Positions 8,201 to 16,653 of a stretch of DNA of 64,000 bases are shown here, piece after piece. Numbering within the stretch: position 1 is the first letter of the stretch; each line of letters starts with the position of its first letter. The DNA comes from Variovorax sp. Root473 (GTDB lineage: Bacteria > Pseudomonadota > Gammaproteobacteria > Burkholderiales > Burkholderiaceae_C), in the NCBI RefSeq assembly GCF_001426505.1, contig NZ_LMEV01000017.1, forward strand, positions 970,739-1,034,738. The letters run 5' to 3'. Below the pieces are notes generated by a model. The model was given only the letters and a program-made list of their open reading frames with translations, had not been told where the DNA came from and did not search any database. Made by a program: the position numbers and the translations under genes.

Positions 8201-8334
8201 AAAGAACTTCGCGATGAAGGACCGACTCCTACCGACTGGTTCACCAGTGTCGGGGTCGGGCAGGGCGGAGACGAAGTCACCGCGGCCCAAGGCTGTGGTG
8301 TCATTTCAACGGTAAGCACTTGAAGGAGCTTGCG

Positions 8335-8871
8335 ATGCGTCTCACTACCAAAGGCCGTTTTGCGGTCACGGCAATGATCGATCTGGCGTTGCGTCAGAAC
8401 ACCGGTCCGGTCACGCTGGCTGCGATCAGCCAGCGGCAGCAGATTTCGCTGTCGTACCTCGAACAGCTGTTCGGCAAACTGCGCCGTCACGAACTGGTCG
8501 AGTCGACCCGCGGCCCCGGCGGCGGCTACAGCCTCGGGCGCAAGGCGGCGGACATCACGGTCGCTGACATCATCGTGTCCGTCGATGAGCCGATCGATGC
8601 CACCCAGTGCGGCGGCAAGGAAAACTGCCTCGGTGAGCAGGGGCGCTGCATGACGCACGAACTCTGGGCCTCGCTGAACCAGCGCATGGTCGAGTTCCTC
8701 GATTCCGTCACGCTGCAGAAGCTGGTCGACGACCAGATCGCCAAGGGCGTGCAGATCGAGAACAAGCCGGTCGTCAAGCGTGCCATCTCGGCCCAGCCGG
8801 TGGTCAAGCCGATCCGCGTGAATGCGCCGAATTCGGTCTTCGCCCTCGGCAACGTCTTCGCGAAGTCCTGA
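8335..8871 (+). CDS. iscR: Fe-S cluster-responsive regulator IscR
   Basis: 178 residues of an Rrf2-family winged-helix regulator. The start MRLTTKGRFAVTAM is the family's standard N-terminus and AAGGAG (8323-8328) lies six bases before this ATG, so it is preferred over an in-frame TTG at 8320. The cluster ligands are present as Cys92, Cys98 and Cys105 with a nearby His108; the loop is one residue longer than in E. coli. It senses 2Fe-2S status and controls the isc genes that follow. It has a C-terminal extension of about 20 residues relative to E. coli IscR. Confidence 0.96.
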   Translation: MRLTTKGRFAVTAMIDLALRQNTGPVTLAAISQRQQISLSYLEQLFGKLRRHELVESTRGPGGGYSLGRKAADITVADIIVSVDEPIDATQCGGKENCLGEQGRCMTHELWASLNQRMVEFLDSVTLQKLVDDQIAKGVQIENKPVVKRAISAQPVVKPIRVNAPNSVFALGNVFAKS

Positions 8872-8959
8872 CCTGATTGAGTCAGGCGATGCCTGCGGGC
8901 ATCGCCCTGAGTTTGCCCCGATCCCAGAACACAACCCCCCACGCCAGCCCGAGCCAGCC

Positions 8960-10180
8960 ATGGACGTCACTCCTCATTTCCCGATCTATCTCGATTACGG
9001 TGCCACCACGCCGGCTGACCCGCGTGTGGTCGACGCCATGATCCCCTGGTTGCGCGAACATTTCGGCAACCCGGCATCGCGCAGCCACGCCTGGGGCTGG
9101 GAAGCCGAAGAAGCGGTCGAAAAGGCACGCGGCCAGGTCGCCGACCTCATCAACGCCGACCCGCGTGAAATCGTCTGGACCTCGGGCGCGACCGAGTCGA
9201 TCAACCTGGCGCTCAAGGGCGCGGCCCAGTTCTACAAGGGCAAGGGCAAGCACCTGATCACCCTGAAGACCGAGCACAAGGCCGTGCTCGACACCATGCG
9301 CGAACTCGAGCGCCAGGGCTTCGAAGTGACCTACCTCGATGTCGAGGAAAACGGCCTCGTCGACCTCGAGAAGTTCAAGGCGGCCATCCGTCCCGACACC
9401 ATCCTGGCCAGCGTGCTGTTCGTGAACAACGAAATCGGCGTGATCCAGGACGTGGTCGCGCTGGGCAACGCCTGCCGCGAAAAGGGCGTGATCTTCCACG
9501 TCGACGCGGCCCAGGCGACCGGCAAGGTCGAGATCGACATCACGAAGCTGCCCATCGACCTGATGAGCCTGGCTTCGCACAAGACGTACGGTCCCAAGGG
9601 CATCGGCGCGCTGTACGTGCGCCGCAAGCCGCGCATCCGCCTCGAAGCGCAGATGCACGGCGGTGGCCATGAGCGCGGCATGCGCTCGGGCACGCTGCCC
9701 ACGCACCAGATCGTCGGCATGGGCGAGGCCTACCGCATCGCCAAGCTCGAGATGAAGGACGACATCGCCCACGCGGCGCGGCTGCAGAAGCGCCTGCTCG
9801 ACGGCCTGAAGGATGTCGAACAGGTCTTCATCAACGGCGACCTCGAGCGCCGCGTGCCGCACAACCTGAACATGAGCTTCAATTACGTCGAAGGCGAGTC
9901 GCTGATCATGGGCATCAAGGGACTGGCGGTGTCGTCGGGTTCGGCCTGCACCTCGGCCAGCCTGGAGCCCAGCTATGTGTTGCGCGCCCTGGGTCGCAGC
10001 GACGAGCTGGCCCACAGCAGCCTGCGCATGACCATCGGCCGTTTCACGACCGAAGAAGAAATCGACTACGCCATCTCGACCATCAAGCACAACGTCGCCA
10101 AGCTGCGCGAGCTGAGCCCCCTGTGGGAGATGTTCCAGGACGGCGTCGACATCAGCACGATCCAGTGGTCGGCCCACTGA
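8960..10180 (+). CDS. iscS: Cysteine desulfurase IscS
   Basis: 406 residues, fold-type I PLP enzyme that takes sulfur from cysteine for Fe-S clusters and thiolated tRNA. PLP Lys208 is in LASHKTYGPKG and the persulfide-forming Cys330 in SSGSACTSAS. The ATG at 8960 gives the standard-length N-terminus MDVTPHFPIYLDYGATTPAD. Second gene of the isc operon, 88 bases after iscR, and followed 50 bases later by iscU. Confidence 0.97.
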   Translation: MDVTPHFPIYLDYGATTPADPRVVDAMIPWLREHFGNPASRSHAWGWEAEEAVEKARGQVADLINADPREIVWTSGATESINLALKGAAQFYKGKGKHLITLKTEHKAVLDTMRELERQGFEVTYLDVEENGLVDLEKFKAAIRPDTILASVLFVNNEIGVIQDVVALGNACREKGVIFHVDAAQATGKVEIDITKLPIDLMSLASHKTYGPKGIGALYVRRKPRIRLEAQMHGGGHERGMRSGTLPTHQIVGMGEAYRIAKLEMKDDIAHAARLQKRLLDGLKDVEQVFINGDLERRVPHNLNMSFNYVEGESLIMGIKGLAVSSGSACTSASLEPSYVLRALGRSDELAHSSLRMTIGRFTTEEEIDYAISTIKHNVAKLRELSPLWEMFQDGVDISTIQWSAH

Positions 10181-10230
10181 CGCCGGACCGCACCAGGCTC
10201 CACGATTGAACAAAGTTTGAGAGGTACACC

Positions 10231-10650
10231 ATGGCATATTCTTCCAAGGTCATCGACCACTACGAAAATCCCCGCAACGTCGGCTCCTTCGAAAAGGGCG
10301 ACGACTCGGTAGGCACCGGCATGGTCGGCGCACCGGCTTGCGGCGACGTGATGAAGCTGCAGATCAAGGTCAACCCCGAAACCGGCGTGATCGAAGACGC
10401 GCGCTTCAAGACCTACGGCTGCGGCTCGGCCATCGCTTCCTCGTCGCTCGTGACCGAATGGGTCAAGGGCAAGACGCTCGACGAAGCGGCGGCCCTCAAG
10501 AACGCGCAGATCGCCGAAGAACTGGCGCTACCGCCGGTCAAGATCCACTGCTCGATCCTCGCGGAAGACGCCATCAAGGCGGCCGTGAGCGACTACAAGG
10601 CGAAGCACGGCGTGAAGACCGAGTCGAGCGCCGAAGCTGCTGTTCACTGA
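10231..10650 (+). CDS. iscU: Fe-S cluster scaffold IscU
   Basis: 139 residues. The scaffold ligands Cys37, Asp39, Cys64, His106 and Cys107 are all present, as is the HscA-recognition motif LPPVKIHC (from residue 100). New 2Fe-2S clusters are built here with sulfur from IscS and handed on with HscA/HscB help. The C-terminus is about ten residues longer than E. coli IscU. A purine-rich site (GAGAGG) precedes the ATG. iscA starts one base after its stop codon. Confidence 0.97.
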   Translation: MAYSSKVIDHYENPRNVGSFEKGDDSVGTGMVGAPACGDVMKLQIKVNPETGVIEDARFKTYGCGSAIASSSLVTEWVKGKTLDEAAALKNAQIAEELALPPVKIHCSILAEDAIKAAVSDYKAKHGVKTESSAEAAVH

Positions 10651-10651
10651 G

Positions 10652-10975
10652 ATGGCCGTCACGCTGACCGAAGCCGCTGCGCGCCACGTCACCCGCTACC
10701 TCGGTAAACGGGGCAAGGGCGTGGGCGTGCGGCTGGGCGTGAAGACCACCGGCTGCTCGGGCCTGGCCTACAAGCTCGAGTACGTCGACGAGTTCACGCC
10801 GGAAGACGTGGTGTTCGAAGACCATGGCGTGAAGGTGCTGGTCGACCCGAAGAGCCTGGCCTACATCGACGGCACGCAGCTGGACTTCGTGCGCGAAGGC
10901 CTGAACGAGGGCTTCAAGTTCATCAACCCGAACGAACGCGACCGCTGCGGCTGCGGCGAGAGTTTTCGCATCTGA
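10652..10975 (+). CDS. iscA: A-type Fe-S carrier IscA
   Basis: 107 residues of the HesB/IscA family. The three cluster/iron ligands are visible as Cys35 and the C-terminal Cys99 and Cys101 (CGCGESF). It receives clusters or iron and passes them to apoproteins. It begins one base after iscU ends, so is co-translated with it, and an intrinsic terminator follows. Confidence 0.96.
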   Translation: MAVTLTEAAARHVTRYLGKRGKGVGVRLGVKTTGCSGLAYKLEYVDEFTPEDVVFEDHGVKVLVDPKSLAYIDGTQLDFVREGLNEGFKFINPNERDRCGCGESFRI

Positions 10976-11001
10976 TGCGTCGTCGCTGACCGCGACCACA
11001 G

Positions 11002-11032
11002 CCGCCACCATGTCATGTGCTGGCGGTTTTTT
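11002..11032 (+). terminator. Intrinsic terminator between iscA and hscB
   Basis: CCGCCA (11002-11007) pairs with TGGCGG (11021-11026), followed directly by a run of six T (11027-11032). It lies 27 bases after iscA and should attenuate or end the iscRSUA transcript before hscB-hscA-fdx. Confidence 0.65.
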
Positions 11033-11076
11033 CTTGATCCTATGAGCTCCCACGTTCGGCACTTTGTGTCTTCAGT

Positions 11077-11111
11077 GCCCCCCGAGGGGGCGCAGACCGC
11101 CTTTGGGGCGG
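11077..11111. repeat. Two adjacent GC hairpins, candidate dispersed intergenic repeat
   Basis: GCCCCC/GGGGGC with loop CGA (11077-11091) is followed by CCGCC/GGCGG with loop TTTGG (11097-11111), just before hscB. I recall similar CCCCCGAGGGGG-type intergenic elements in comamonad genomes, but copy number cannot be tested in this window. Confidence 0.4.
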
Positions 11112-11127
11112 CCCGGCAGGCAGTCTG

Positions 11128-11646
11128 ATGAACCTCAACGACACCGACTTCCAACTGTTCGCCGTCCCGGCGACCTTCGCGCAGGACCGCGCCGTGCTCG
11201 ACGCGCGCTGGAAGGAACTGCAGCGCGAGGCGCACCCGGACCGTTTTGCCGCGCAGGGCGCCGCGGCGCAGCGCGTGGCCATGCAGTGGTCGGTGCGCAT
11301 CAACGAGGCCTACCAGCGGCTCAAGGATCCGATCCGTCGCGCCAGCTATCTCTGCGAACTCAACGGTGCGCCGCTGAATGCGGAGAACAACACGGCGATG
11401 CCGGGTGCCTTTCTCATGCAGCAGATGGAATGGCGCGAAGCGCTCGACGACGCCCGCGACATCGCTGCCGTCGAACTGCTGCAGGCAGACGTCGAAACCA
11501 CGCGCGCCCGCGCACTCTCGTCGCTCGACTGGCTGATCGACGAAAAGGGCGACTACCCCGGCGCCGTGCAGCAGGTGAGAGCCCTCATGTTCATTGAGCG
11601 CTTCGCACAAGACGTCGAAACCAAAATCGATCAGTTGGGACAATAG
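11128..11646 (+). CDS. hscB: Co-chaperone HscB (Hsc20)
   Basis: 172 residues. The N-terminal J domain has HPD at residues 36-38, and the C-terminal three-helix domain that binds IscU follows (about 95-170). HscB delivers IscU to HscA and stimulates its ATPase. It is the first gene after the terminator and GC hairpins, and no convincing ribosome-binding site is seen (GGCAGGCAG upstream). hscA follows after six bases. Confidence 0.95.
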   Translation: MNLNDTDFQLFAVPATFAQDRAVLDARWKELQREAHPDRFAAQGAAAQRVAMQWSVRINEAYQRLKDPIRRASYLCELNGAPLNAENNTAMPGAFLMQQMEWREALDDARDIAAVELLQADVETTRARALSSLDWLIDEKGDYPGAVQQVRALMFIERFAQDVETKIDQLGQ

Positions 11647-11652
11647 GCCCTT

Positions 11653-13515
11653 ATGGCTCTTCTTCAGATTTCCGAACCCGGCCAGGCGCCCGACCCGCAC
11701 CAGCGCCGCATCGCCGTGGGCATCGACCTGGGCACCACGCATTCGCTGGTGGCCTCGGTGCGCAATGGCGTGGCCGAATGCCTGCCCGACGACCAGGGCC
11801 GCGTGCTGCTGCCCTCGGCCGTGCGCTACCTCGACGGCGACCGTCGCCAGATCGGCTTTGATGCCGTGGCCGCGCGCGCGCAAGACCCCGCCAACACCAT
11901 CACCTCGGTCAAGCGGCTCATGGGCCGCGGCCTGGCGGACATCGCGAACCGCGACGCCATGTCGTACCGCATTGGCGGTGACGACGGCGGCATGGTCAAG
12001 GTGCAGACCTCGGCGGGCGAGAAGTCGCCCGTCGAGATCAGCGCCGAGATCCTGGCCACGCTGCGCTACCGCGCCGAAGACACCTTCGACGACGAGCTCT
12101 ACGGCGCCGTCATCACCGTGCCGGCCTACTTCGACGAAGGCCAGCGCCAGGCGACCAAGGACGCCGCGCAGCTCGCGGGCCTGAACGTGCTGCGCCTCAT
12201 CAGCGAGCCGACCGCCGCCGCCATTGCCTACGGCCTGGACAACGCGAGCGAAGGCGTCTACGCGGTCTACGACCTGGGCGGCGGCACTTTCGACATCTCG
12301 ATCCTGCGGCTCACGCAGGGCGTGTTCGAAGTGATCGCGACGGGTGGCGATTCGGCCCTGGGCGGCGACGACTACGACCACGCGATCGCCGACTTCGTGC
12401 GCGCGCAGACCGACCGCCAGGCCGCCAGCGACAACGACCGCGCCGCACTGCTCGTGGCGGCGCGTGCCGCGAAAGAAGCGCTGACCGATGCCGAGTCGGC
12501 GACCTTCCGTGCCGCGCTGACGGGTGGCGATGTCGAGTTCACGCTGACGCGCGCGCAATTCTTTGCCGCCACGCAGGCGCTCACCGACCGCACACTCGCC
12601 GCCGTGCGCAAGGCGCTGCGCGACGCAAAGCTCAAGCCCGAAGACCTGCAGGGCATCGTGCTCGTCGGTGGTTCCACGCGCATGCCGCAGATCCGCAGCG
12701 CCGTGGCCGCGCATTTCGGTCGCGAGCCGCTGATCAACCTGAACCCCGACGAAGTCGTCGCGCTCGGCGCCGCGATCCAGGCCAACCAGCTGGCCGGCAA
12801 CAACGGTGCGGGTGAGCTGCTGCTGCTCGACGTGATCCCGCTGTCGCTCGGCATCGAGACGATGGGCGGCCTGGTCGAGCGCATCGTGCCGCGCAACCAG
12901 ACCATTCCGACCGCGATGGCGCAGGACTTCACGACCTACCAGGACGGCCAGACCGCGCTGGCGTTGCACGTGGTGCAGGGCGAGCGCGACCTCGTGTCCG
13001 ATTGCCGCAGCCTTGCGCGCTTCACGCTGCGCGGCATCCCGCCGATGGCGGCCGGCGCAGCGCGCATCCGGGTGACCTTCACCGTCGACGCCGACGGCCT
13101 GCTGAGCGTGAGCGCCAGGGAGCAGGGCAGCGGCGTCGAGGCCAGCGTGGCGGTCAAGCCTTCGTACGGCCTGTCGGACGACCAGATCGCGACCATGCTG
13201 CAGGAGAGCTTTTCCACCGCCCAGCAGGACATGCAGGCCCGCGCGCTGGTGGAATCGCGCGTCGATGCCGACCGCATGCTGCTGGCCACGCAGAGCGCGC
13301 TCGATGCCGACGGCGACCTGCTGAGTGCCGAAGAGCGTGCCGCCATCGACGCCTCGATGGCGCGGCTGCGCGATGTTGCCAGGAGCAGCAACGAAGCCGC
13401 CGTGATCGAAGCTGCCACCAAGGCGCTGGCCAACGACACCGAAGCCTTTGCCGCCCAGCGCATGAACGCGGGCATTGCACGCGCGCTCGCGGGCCGCAAG
13501 GTCGAATCCCTGTAG
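11653..13515 (+). CDS. hscA: Hsp70-class chaperone HscA
   Basis: 620 residues, a normal HscA length. Actin-fold ATPase signatures are present (GIDLGTTHSLVA, YDLGGGTFDISIL, VLVGGSTRMPQI) with the C-terminal substrate-binding domain from about residue 390. It binds the LPPVK loop of IscU and drives cluster release together with HscB. It lies between hscB and fdx in the usual isc order; fdx starts 13 bases after its stop. Confidence 0.97.
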   Translation: MALLQISEPGQAPDPHQRRIAVGIDLGTTHSLVASVRNGVAECLPDDQGRVLLPSAVRYLDGDRRQIGFDAVAARAQDPANTITSVKRLMGRGLADIANRDAMSYRIGGDDGGMVKVQTSAGEKSPVEISAEILATLRYRAEDTFDDELYGAVITVPAYFDEGQRQATKDAAQLAGLNVLRLISEPTAAAIAYGLDNASEGVYAVYDLGGGTFDISILRLTQGVFEVIATGGDSALGGDDYDHAIADFVRAQTDRQAASDNDRAALLVAARAAKEALTDAESATFRAALTGGDVEFTLTRAQFFAATQALTDRTLAAVRKALRDAKLKPEDLQGIVLVGGSTRMPQIRSAVAAHFGREPLINLNPDEVVALGAAIQANQLAGNNGAGELLLLDVIPLSLGIETMGGLVERIVPRNQTIPTAMAQDFTTYQDGQTALALHVVQGERDLVSDCRSLARFTLRGIPPMAAGAARIRVTFTVDADGLLSVSAREQGSGVEASVAVKPSYGLSDDQIATMLQESFSTAQQDMQARALVESRVDADRMLLATQSALDADGDLLSAEERAAIDASMARLRDVARSSNEAAVIEAATKALANDTEAFAAQRMNAGIARALAGRKVESL

Positions 13516-13528
13516 ACAGAACAATTTC

Positions 13529-13867
13529 ATGCCCACGATCAAGATCTATCCGCATCCCGAGTACTGCCCGCAAGGCGCCGAGATCACTGCGCCCGCCGGC
13601 ACCTCGATCTGCGAGGCCTTGCTCGACAACGACATCAACATCGAGCACGCCTGCGAGATGAGCTGCGCCTGCACCACCTGCCACGTGATCGTGCGCGCGG
13701 GTCTCGATTCGTTGAACGAAGCCGAGGAAGGTGAAGAAGACCTGCTCGACCGTGCCTGGGGCCTCGAGCCGCAGTCGCGCCTGAGCTGCCAGACCATCCT
13801 GGCACAGGACAATGTGACGATCGAAATTCCGAAGTACACGATCAATCACGCCAAGGAAAACCACTGA
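13529..13867 (+). CDS. fdx: 2Fe-2S ferredoxin of the ISC system
   Basis: 112 residues. Ligands Cys42, Cys48, Cys51 and Cys87 match the ISC ferredoxin positions, with the extra non-ligand Cys46 that ISC ferredoxins carry. It supplies electrons to IscS/IscU assembly. The ATG at 13529 gives the standard MPTIKIYPHPEYCP start. Its TGA shares one base with the ATG of dnaQ, so the isc transcript probably continues into that gene. No iscX follows. Confidence 0.96.
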   Translation: MPTIKIYPHPEYCPQGAEITAPAGTSICEALLDNDINIEHACEMSCACTTCHVIVRAGLDSLNEAEEGEEDLLDRAWGLEPQSRLSCQTILAQDNVTIEIPKYTINHAKENH

Positions 13868-14574
13868 TGTCACGTCAGATCGTTCTCGATACCGAAACTA
13901 CCGGCCTGTCCGCGGAGAACGGCGACCGCATCATTGAGCTCGGCTGCGTGGAGCTGTTCGCGCGCAAGCTCACCGGCAACGACCTGCACATCTACTTCAA
14001 CCCGGAGCGCGAGAGCCATGAAGACGCGCTCAAGGTCCACGGCCTGACCACCGACTTCCTGCGCGACAAGCCGAAGTTCGCCACGCTGGCCAAGGACATC
14101 GTCGAGTACCTGCGCGATGCCGAGCTGATCATCCACAACGCGGCCTTCGACGTCGGCTTTCTCAACAAGGAATTCGAGCGCGCCGGCTTGCCGCCGCTCA
14201 AGACCTTCGTGGGTGAAGTGACCGACACGCTGGCGATGGCCAAGCTGGTCTATCCGGGCAAACGCAATTCGCTCGATGCACTGTGCGATCGCTTCGGGGT
14301 CGACCGCTCGAACCGCACCTTCCACGGCGCCAAGCTCGATGCGCAACTGCTCGCCGACGTCTACATCAATCTCACGCGCGGGCAGGACGCGCTGCTGATC
14401 GACGTGGCCTCGAACGAGCCCGCGCAAGGCATGGCGGTCGTGGCCGTCGACTTGAGCCAGTTCGAGCTGCCAGTGATTGCCGCGGCCGAGCATGAACTCG
14501 CCGCGCACGAAGCCGTGTTGTCGCAACTCGACAAATCGAGCGGTGGAAAAACGGTGTTCCGTCAAATTGCTTGA
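13867..14574 (+). CDS. dnaQ: DNA polymerase III epsilon subunit (3'-5' exonuclease)
   Basis: 235 residues of a DEDDh exonuclease. Motif I is VLDTETTGL, motif II HNAAFDVGFLN, motif III HGAKLDAQLLADVY. This is the proofreading subunit of the replicative polymerase; the C-terminal tail (about 185-235) would tether it to the alpha subunit. It overlaps fdx by one base, an arrangement that couples replication fidelity to an Fe-S operon. The next gene downstream is tRNA-Val. Confidence 0.93.
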   Translation: MSRQIVLDTETTGLSAENGDRIIELGCVELFARKLTGNDLHIYFNPERESHEDALKVHGLTTDFLRDKPKFATLAKDIVEYLRDAELIIHNAAFDVGFLNKEFERAGLPPLKTFVGEVTDTLAMAKLVYPGKRNSLDALCDRFGVDRSNRTFHGAKLDAQLLADVYINLTRGQDALLIDVASNEPAQGMAVVAVDLSQFELPVIAAAEHELAAHEAVLSQLDKSSGGKTVFRQIA

Positions 14575-14649
14575 AAAGCTATGGCATAATCTGAGGCTTC
14601 GCACAACGCGATACATGTTCAAGACGCTGAACTCAAAAGCAGTGTCTCA

Positions 14650-14724
14650 GGGCGGTTAGCTCAGGGGTAGAGCACAGCATTCACACTGCTGGGGTCGGAG
14701 GTTCGAAGCCTCCACCGCCCACCA
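14650..14724 (+). tRNA. tRNA-Val(CAC)
   Basis: A full cloverleaf is visible: acceptor GGGCGGT/ACCGCCC, anticodon stem CAGCA/TGCTG with loop TTCACAC (anticodon CAC, reading GUG), T-loop GGTTCGAAGCC, discriminator A and a genomically encoded CCA (14722-14724). A possible -10 CATAAT lies at 14585-14590, with no good -35. A strong terminator follows. In the 305-base gap between dnaQ and the next CDS, the tRNA and terminator are the only features I see. Confidence 0.97.
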
Positions 14725-14740
14725 AATTCTGCAAAGAAGC

Positions 14741-14773
14741 AAAAAGCGATCTGGTTTCCCAGATCGCTTTTTT
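14741..14773 (+). terminator. Intrinsic terminator after tRNA-Val
   Basis: A 14-base stem (AAAAAGCGATCTGG with CCAGATCGCTTTTT) closes a TTTC loop and is followed by further T runs. The A-rich left arm makes it able to work in both directions. Confidence 0.85.
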
Positions 14774-14878
14774 GTTTTTTGGGCTGTCGGTGCGCGCCGA
14801 CGGCGCCTTGCGCCACGGGCTGCTTGCGGGCACCCGAAAACACCCTAGAACCAGGACATGGAACGAAGGAGTGCAGCC

Positions 14879-15001
14879 ATGGCAACCCAGCCCGATCTTC
14901 CGTCTCCGATCACGCCCGACCTGCCCGTCGAACCCGACGAAGGGCCCGATCGCGCGCCCGACGAGCCCACCGATCCCGAGCCGCCGCCCAGCGCGAAGTA
15001 A
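14879..15001 (+). CDS. Small Pro/Asp/Glu-rich protein of unknown function
   Basis: 40 residues from ATG 14879 with a good site AAGGAG (14866-14871) seven bases before. About a third of the residues are proline and a quarter acidic (PDLPVEPDEGPD, PDEPTDPEPPP), so it should be disordered. No known domain. I recall similar tiny Pro/Asp-rich proteins annotated as hypothetical in Burkholderiales, which with the clean ribosome-binding site supports a real gene. It sits between tRNA-Val and an FAD oxidoreductase, 32 bases before the latter. Confidence 0.6.
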   Translation: MATQPDLPSPITPDLPVEPDEGPDRAPDEPTDPEPPPSAK

Positions 15002-15033
15002 GAGCGCCCCACGCGCCGCGCTAAGCTCGCGCG

Positions 15034-16137
15034 ATGGATGAAATCGATTGCGCCGTCATCGGCGCTGGTGTGGTGGGTCTGGCCGTGGCGCGCGCATTGG
15101 CGCTCGCAGGCCGGGAGGTGCTGGTGCTGGAGTCCGAAGGGGCCATCGGCACGGGAACGAGTTCCCGCAACAGCGAGGTGATCCATGCGGGCATCTACTA
15201 TCCGCAGGGCTCATTGAAGGCGACGCTGTGCGTGGAAGGGCGCGACGCACTCTACGGCTATGCGCAGGCGCGCGGCGTGCCGCACAGCCGCTGCGGCAAG
15301 CTCATCGTGGCAACCTCCGCCGAACAGGTGGGTCAGCTCGACGTGATCCGTGCCAAGGCGGCGGCCAACGGAGTCGGCGACCTGGTTTTGCTCACCGCGC
15401 AGCAAGCCCTCGCGATGGAGCCGCAACTGCACTGCGTCGCGGCCCTGCATTCGCCGAGCACGGGCATCATCGACAGCCATGCGCTGATGCTCAGCCTGCT
15501 CGGCGACCTCGAGAACGCGGGCGGCATGCTGGCGCTCAGGTCGCCCGTCGAACGCGCTGAATGCGGGGACGGCGCCATCGTGCTGATTGCCGCCGCTGGC
15601 ACGGCCCTGCGCTGCCGCACGGTGGTCAATGCCGCGGGACTCGGTGCGCCTGCGTTGGCACGTCGCTTCGACGGGATGCCAGCGTCGGCGGTGCCACGCG
15701 CGTACTTCGCCAAGGGCAGTTACTTCACGCTCGCGGGCCGGGCGCCTTTCGGCGGGCTCATCTATCCCGTGCCGGAGCCGGGTGGGCTCGGCGTGCACCT
15801 GACGCTCGACCTCGGCGGGCAGGCCAAGTTCGGACCCGACGTGCAGTGGGTCCAGAGCGCCGACGATCTCGTGGTCGATCCGGCGCGCGGTGACCGCTTC
15901 TACGACGAGGTGCGCAGGTACTGGCCGGCGTTGCCCGACGGCGCGTTGATTCCCGGCTATGCGGGAATGCGTCCGAAGATCTCGGGACCGGACGAGCCCG
16001 CAGCCGATTTCGTGATCGCGGGGCCCGCGTCGCATGGTGTATCAGGACTGGTCCATCTCTTCGGCATCGAGTCCCCGGGCCTCACCAGTTGCCTGGCCAT
16101 CGGACGGCATGTCGCGCAGCTGCTCGCCGACGCCTGA
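15034..16137 (+). CDS. FAD-dependent oxidoreductase, L-2-hydroxyglutarate dehydrogenase-like
   Basis: 367 residues of the DAO/L2HGDH family. The N-terminal FAD motif is VIGAGVVGLAVARALALAG with the acid at the end of the second strand (LVLESE). SSRNSEVIHAGIYYPQGSLKA is the typical L2HGDH/LhgO segment, and the FAD-closing motif is near the C-terminus (VHLFGIESPGLTSCLAIG). It probably oxidises L-2-hydroxyglutarate or a related 2-hydroxyacid with electrons passed to quinone. Stands alone; no operon partner obvious. Confidence 0.85.
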   Translation: MDEIDCAVIGAGVVGLAVARALALAGREVLVLESEGAIGTGTSSRNSEVIHAGIYYPQGSLKATLCVEGRDALYGYAQARGVPHSRCGKLIVATSAEQVGQLDVIRAKAAANGVGDLVLLTAQQALAMEPQLHCVAALHSPSTGIIDSHALMLSLLGDLENAGGMLALRSPVERAECGDGAIVLIAAAGTALRCRTVVNAAGLGAPALARRFDGMPASAVPRAYFAKGSYFTLAGRAPFGGLIYPVPEPGGLGVHLTLDLGGQAKFGPDVQWVQSADDLVVDPARGDRFYDEVRRYWPALPDGALIPGYAGMRPKISGPDEPAADFVIAGPASHGVSGLVHLFGIESPGLTSCLAIGRHVAQLLADA

Positions 16138-16272
16138 TTGCAGGCGCTCGGCACAACTGAGCACATCTCTGTCGCGCATGAGGGGCTTTCGAGCCTGTAA
16201 CATGACAGTACGCCATATGCTGGCGTGAAGCCGCCGGCGCGGTGCCGGTGTCATCACGGAGGAAAGATTCCA

Positions 16273-16569
16273 ATGAGTGCATCCAACAATCTTGAAGCAG
16301 CAGCCGAAGACATCGCGAGCGACGTGCGCGGCGTGCTGGCCAGCAAGGACCTGGATTCGGTTCCCCACATCAAGGCGCTGCGCCAACGCATCGACACCAA
16401 GCTCGCCATCGCGCGCGAGCTGGCTTCCGAAAAGAGCAAGCTGGCCGCCAAGAAGGCGCGTCAGGCGGCCACCGCGACCAACACCTACGCCCATGACGAA
16501 CCTTGGCAGGTTGCCGGTGCCGCTCTGGCCGTCGGCGTGCTGGTGGGCCTGTTGCTTGGCCGCCGCTGA
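16273..16569 (+). CDS. DUF883 (ElaB/YqjD-like) membrane-anchored ribosome-associated protein
   Basis: 98 residues. A long amphipathic alpha-helical region (about 5-75) precedes a Gly-rich membrane segment AGAALAVGVLVGLLLGRR, the C-tail-anchor layout of YqjD/ElaB. In E. coli these proteins tether ribosomes to the inner membrane in stationary phase. The start at 16273 is chosen because GGAGGA (16258-16263) lies just before it. A perfect hairpin (ACGCCA/TGGCGT, 16210-16226) lies in the leader. Followed by a YqjE-like gene, as in E. coli. Confidence 0.88.
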   Translation: MSASNNLEAAAEDIASDVRGVLASKDLDSVPHIKALRQRIDTKLAIARELASEKSKLAAKKARQAATATNTYAHDEPWQVAGAALAVGVLVGLLLGRR

Positions 16570-16653
16570 ACGTCACCGCACCGGCCTGAGCGCGCACCGC
16601 TGTCCGTTCGATCGCCGTTGCCACGCTGTGGCCGGTGAGGGCGGAGGCGGCGC

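Noticed and set aside
8214..8315. A 33-codon open frame in the iscR leader, possible leader peptide
   Set aside because: No ribosome-binding site and no runs of regulatory codons; the leader hairpin lies within it. Not enough to call.
10861..13542. An 893-codon open frame on the minus strand opposite hscB-hscA-fdx
   Set aside because: It is a shadow of high third-position GC in hscA; it has no domains, no ribosome-binding site, and the plus-strand genes are certain.
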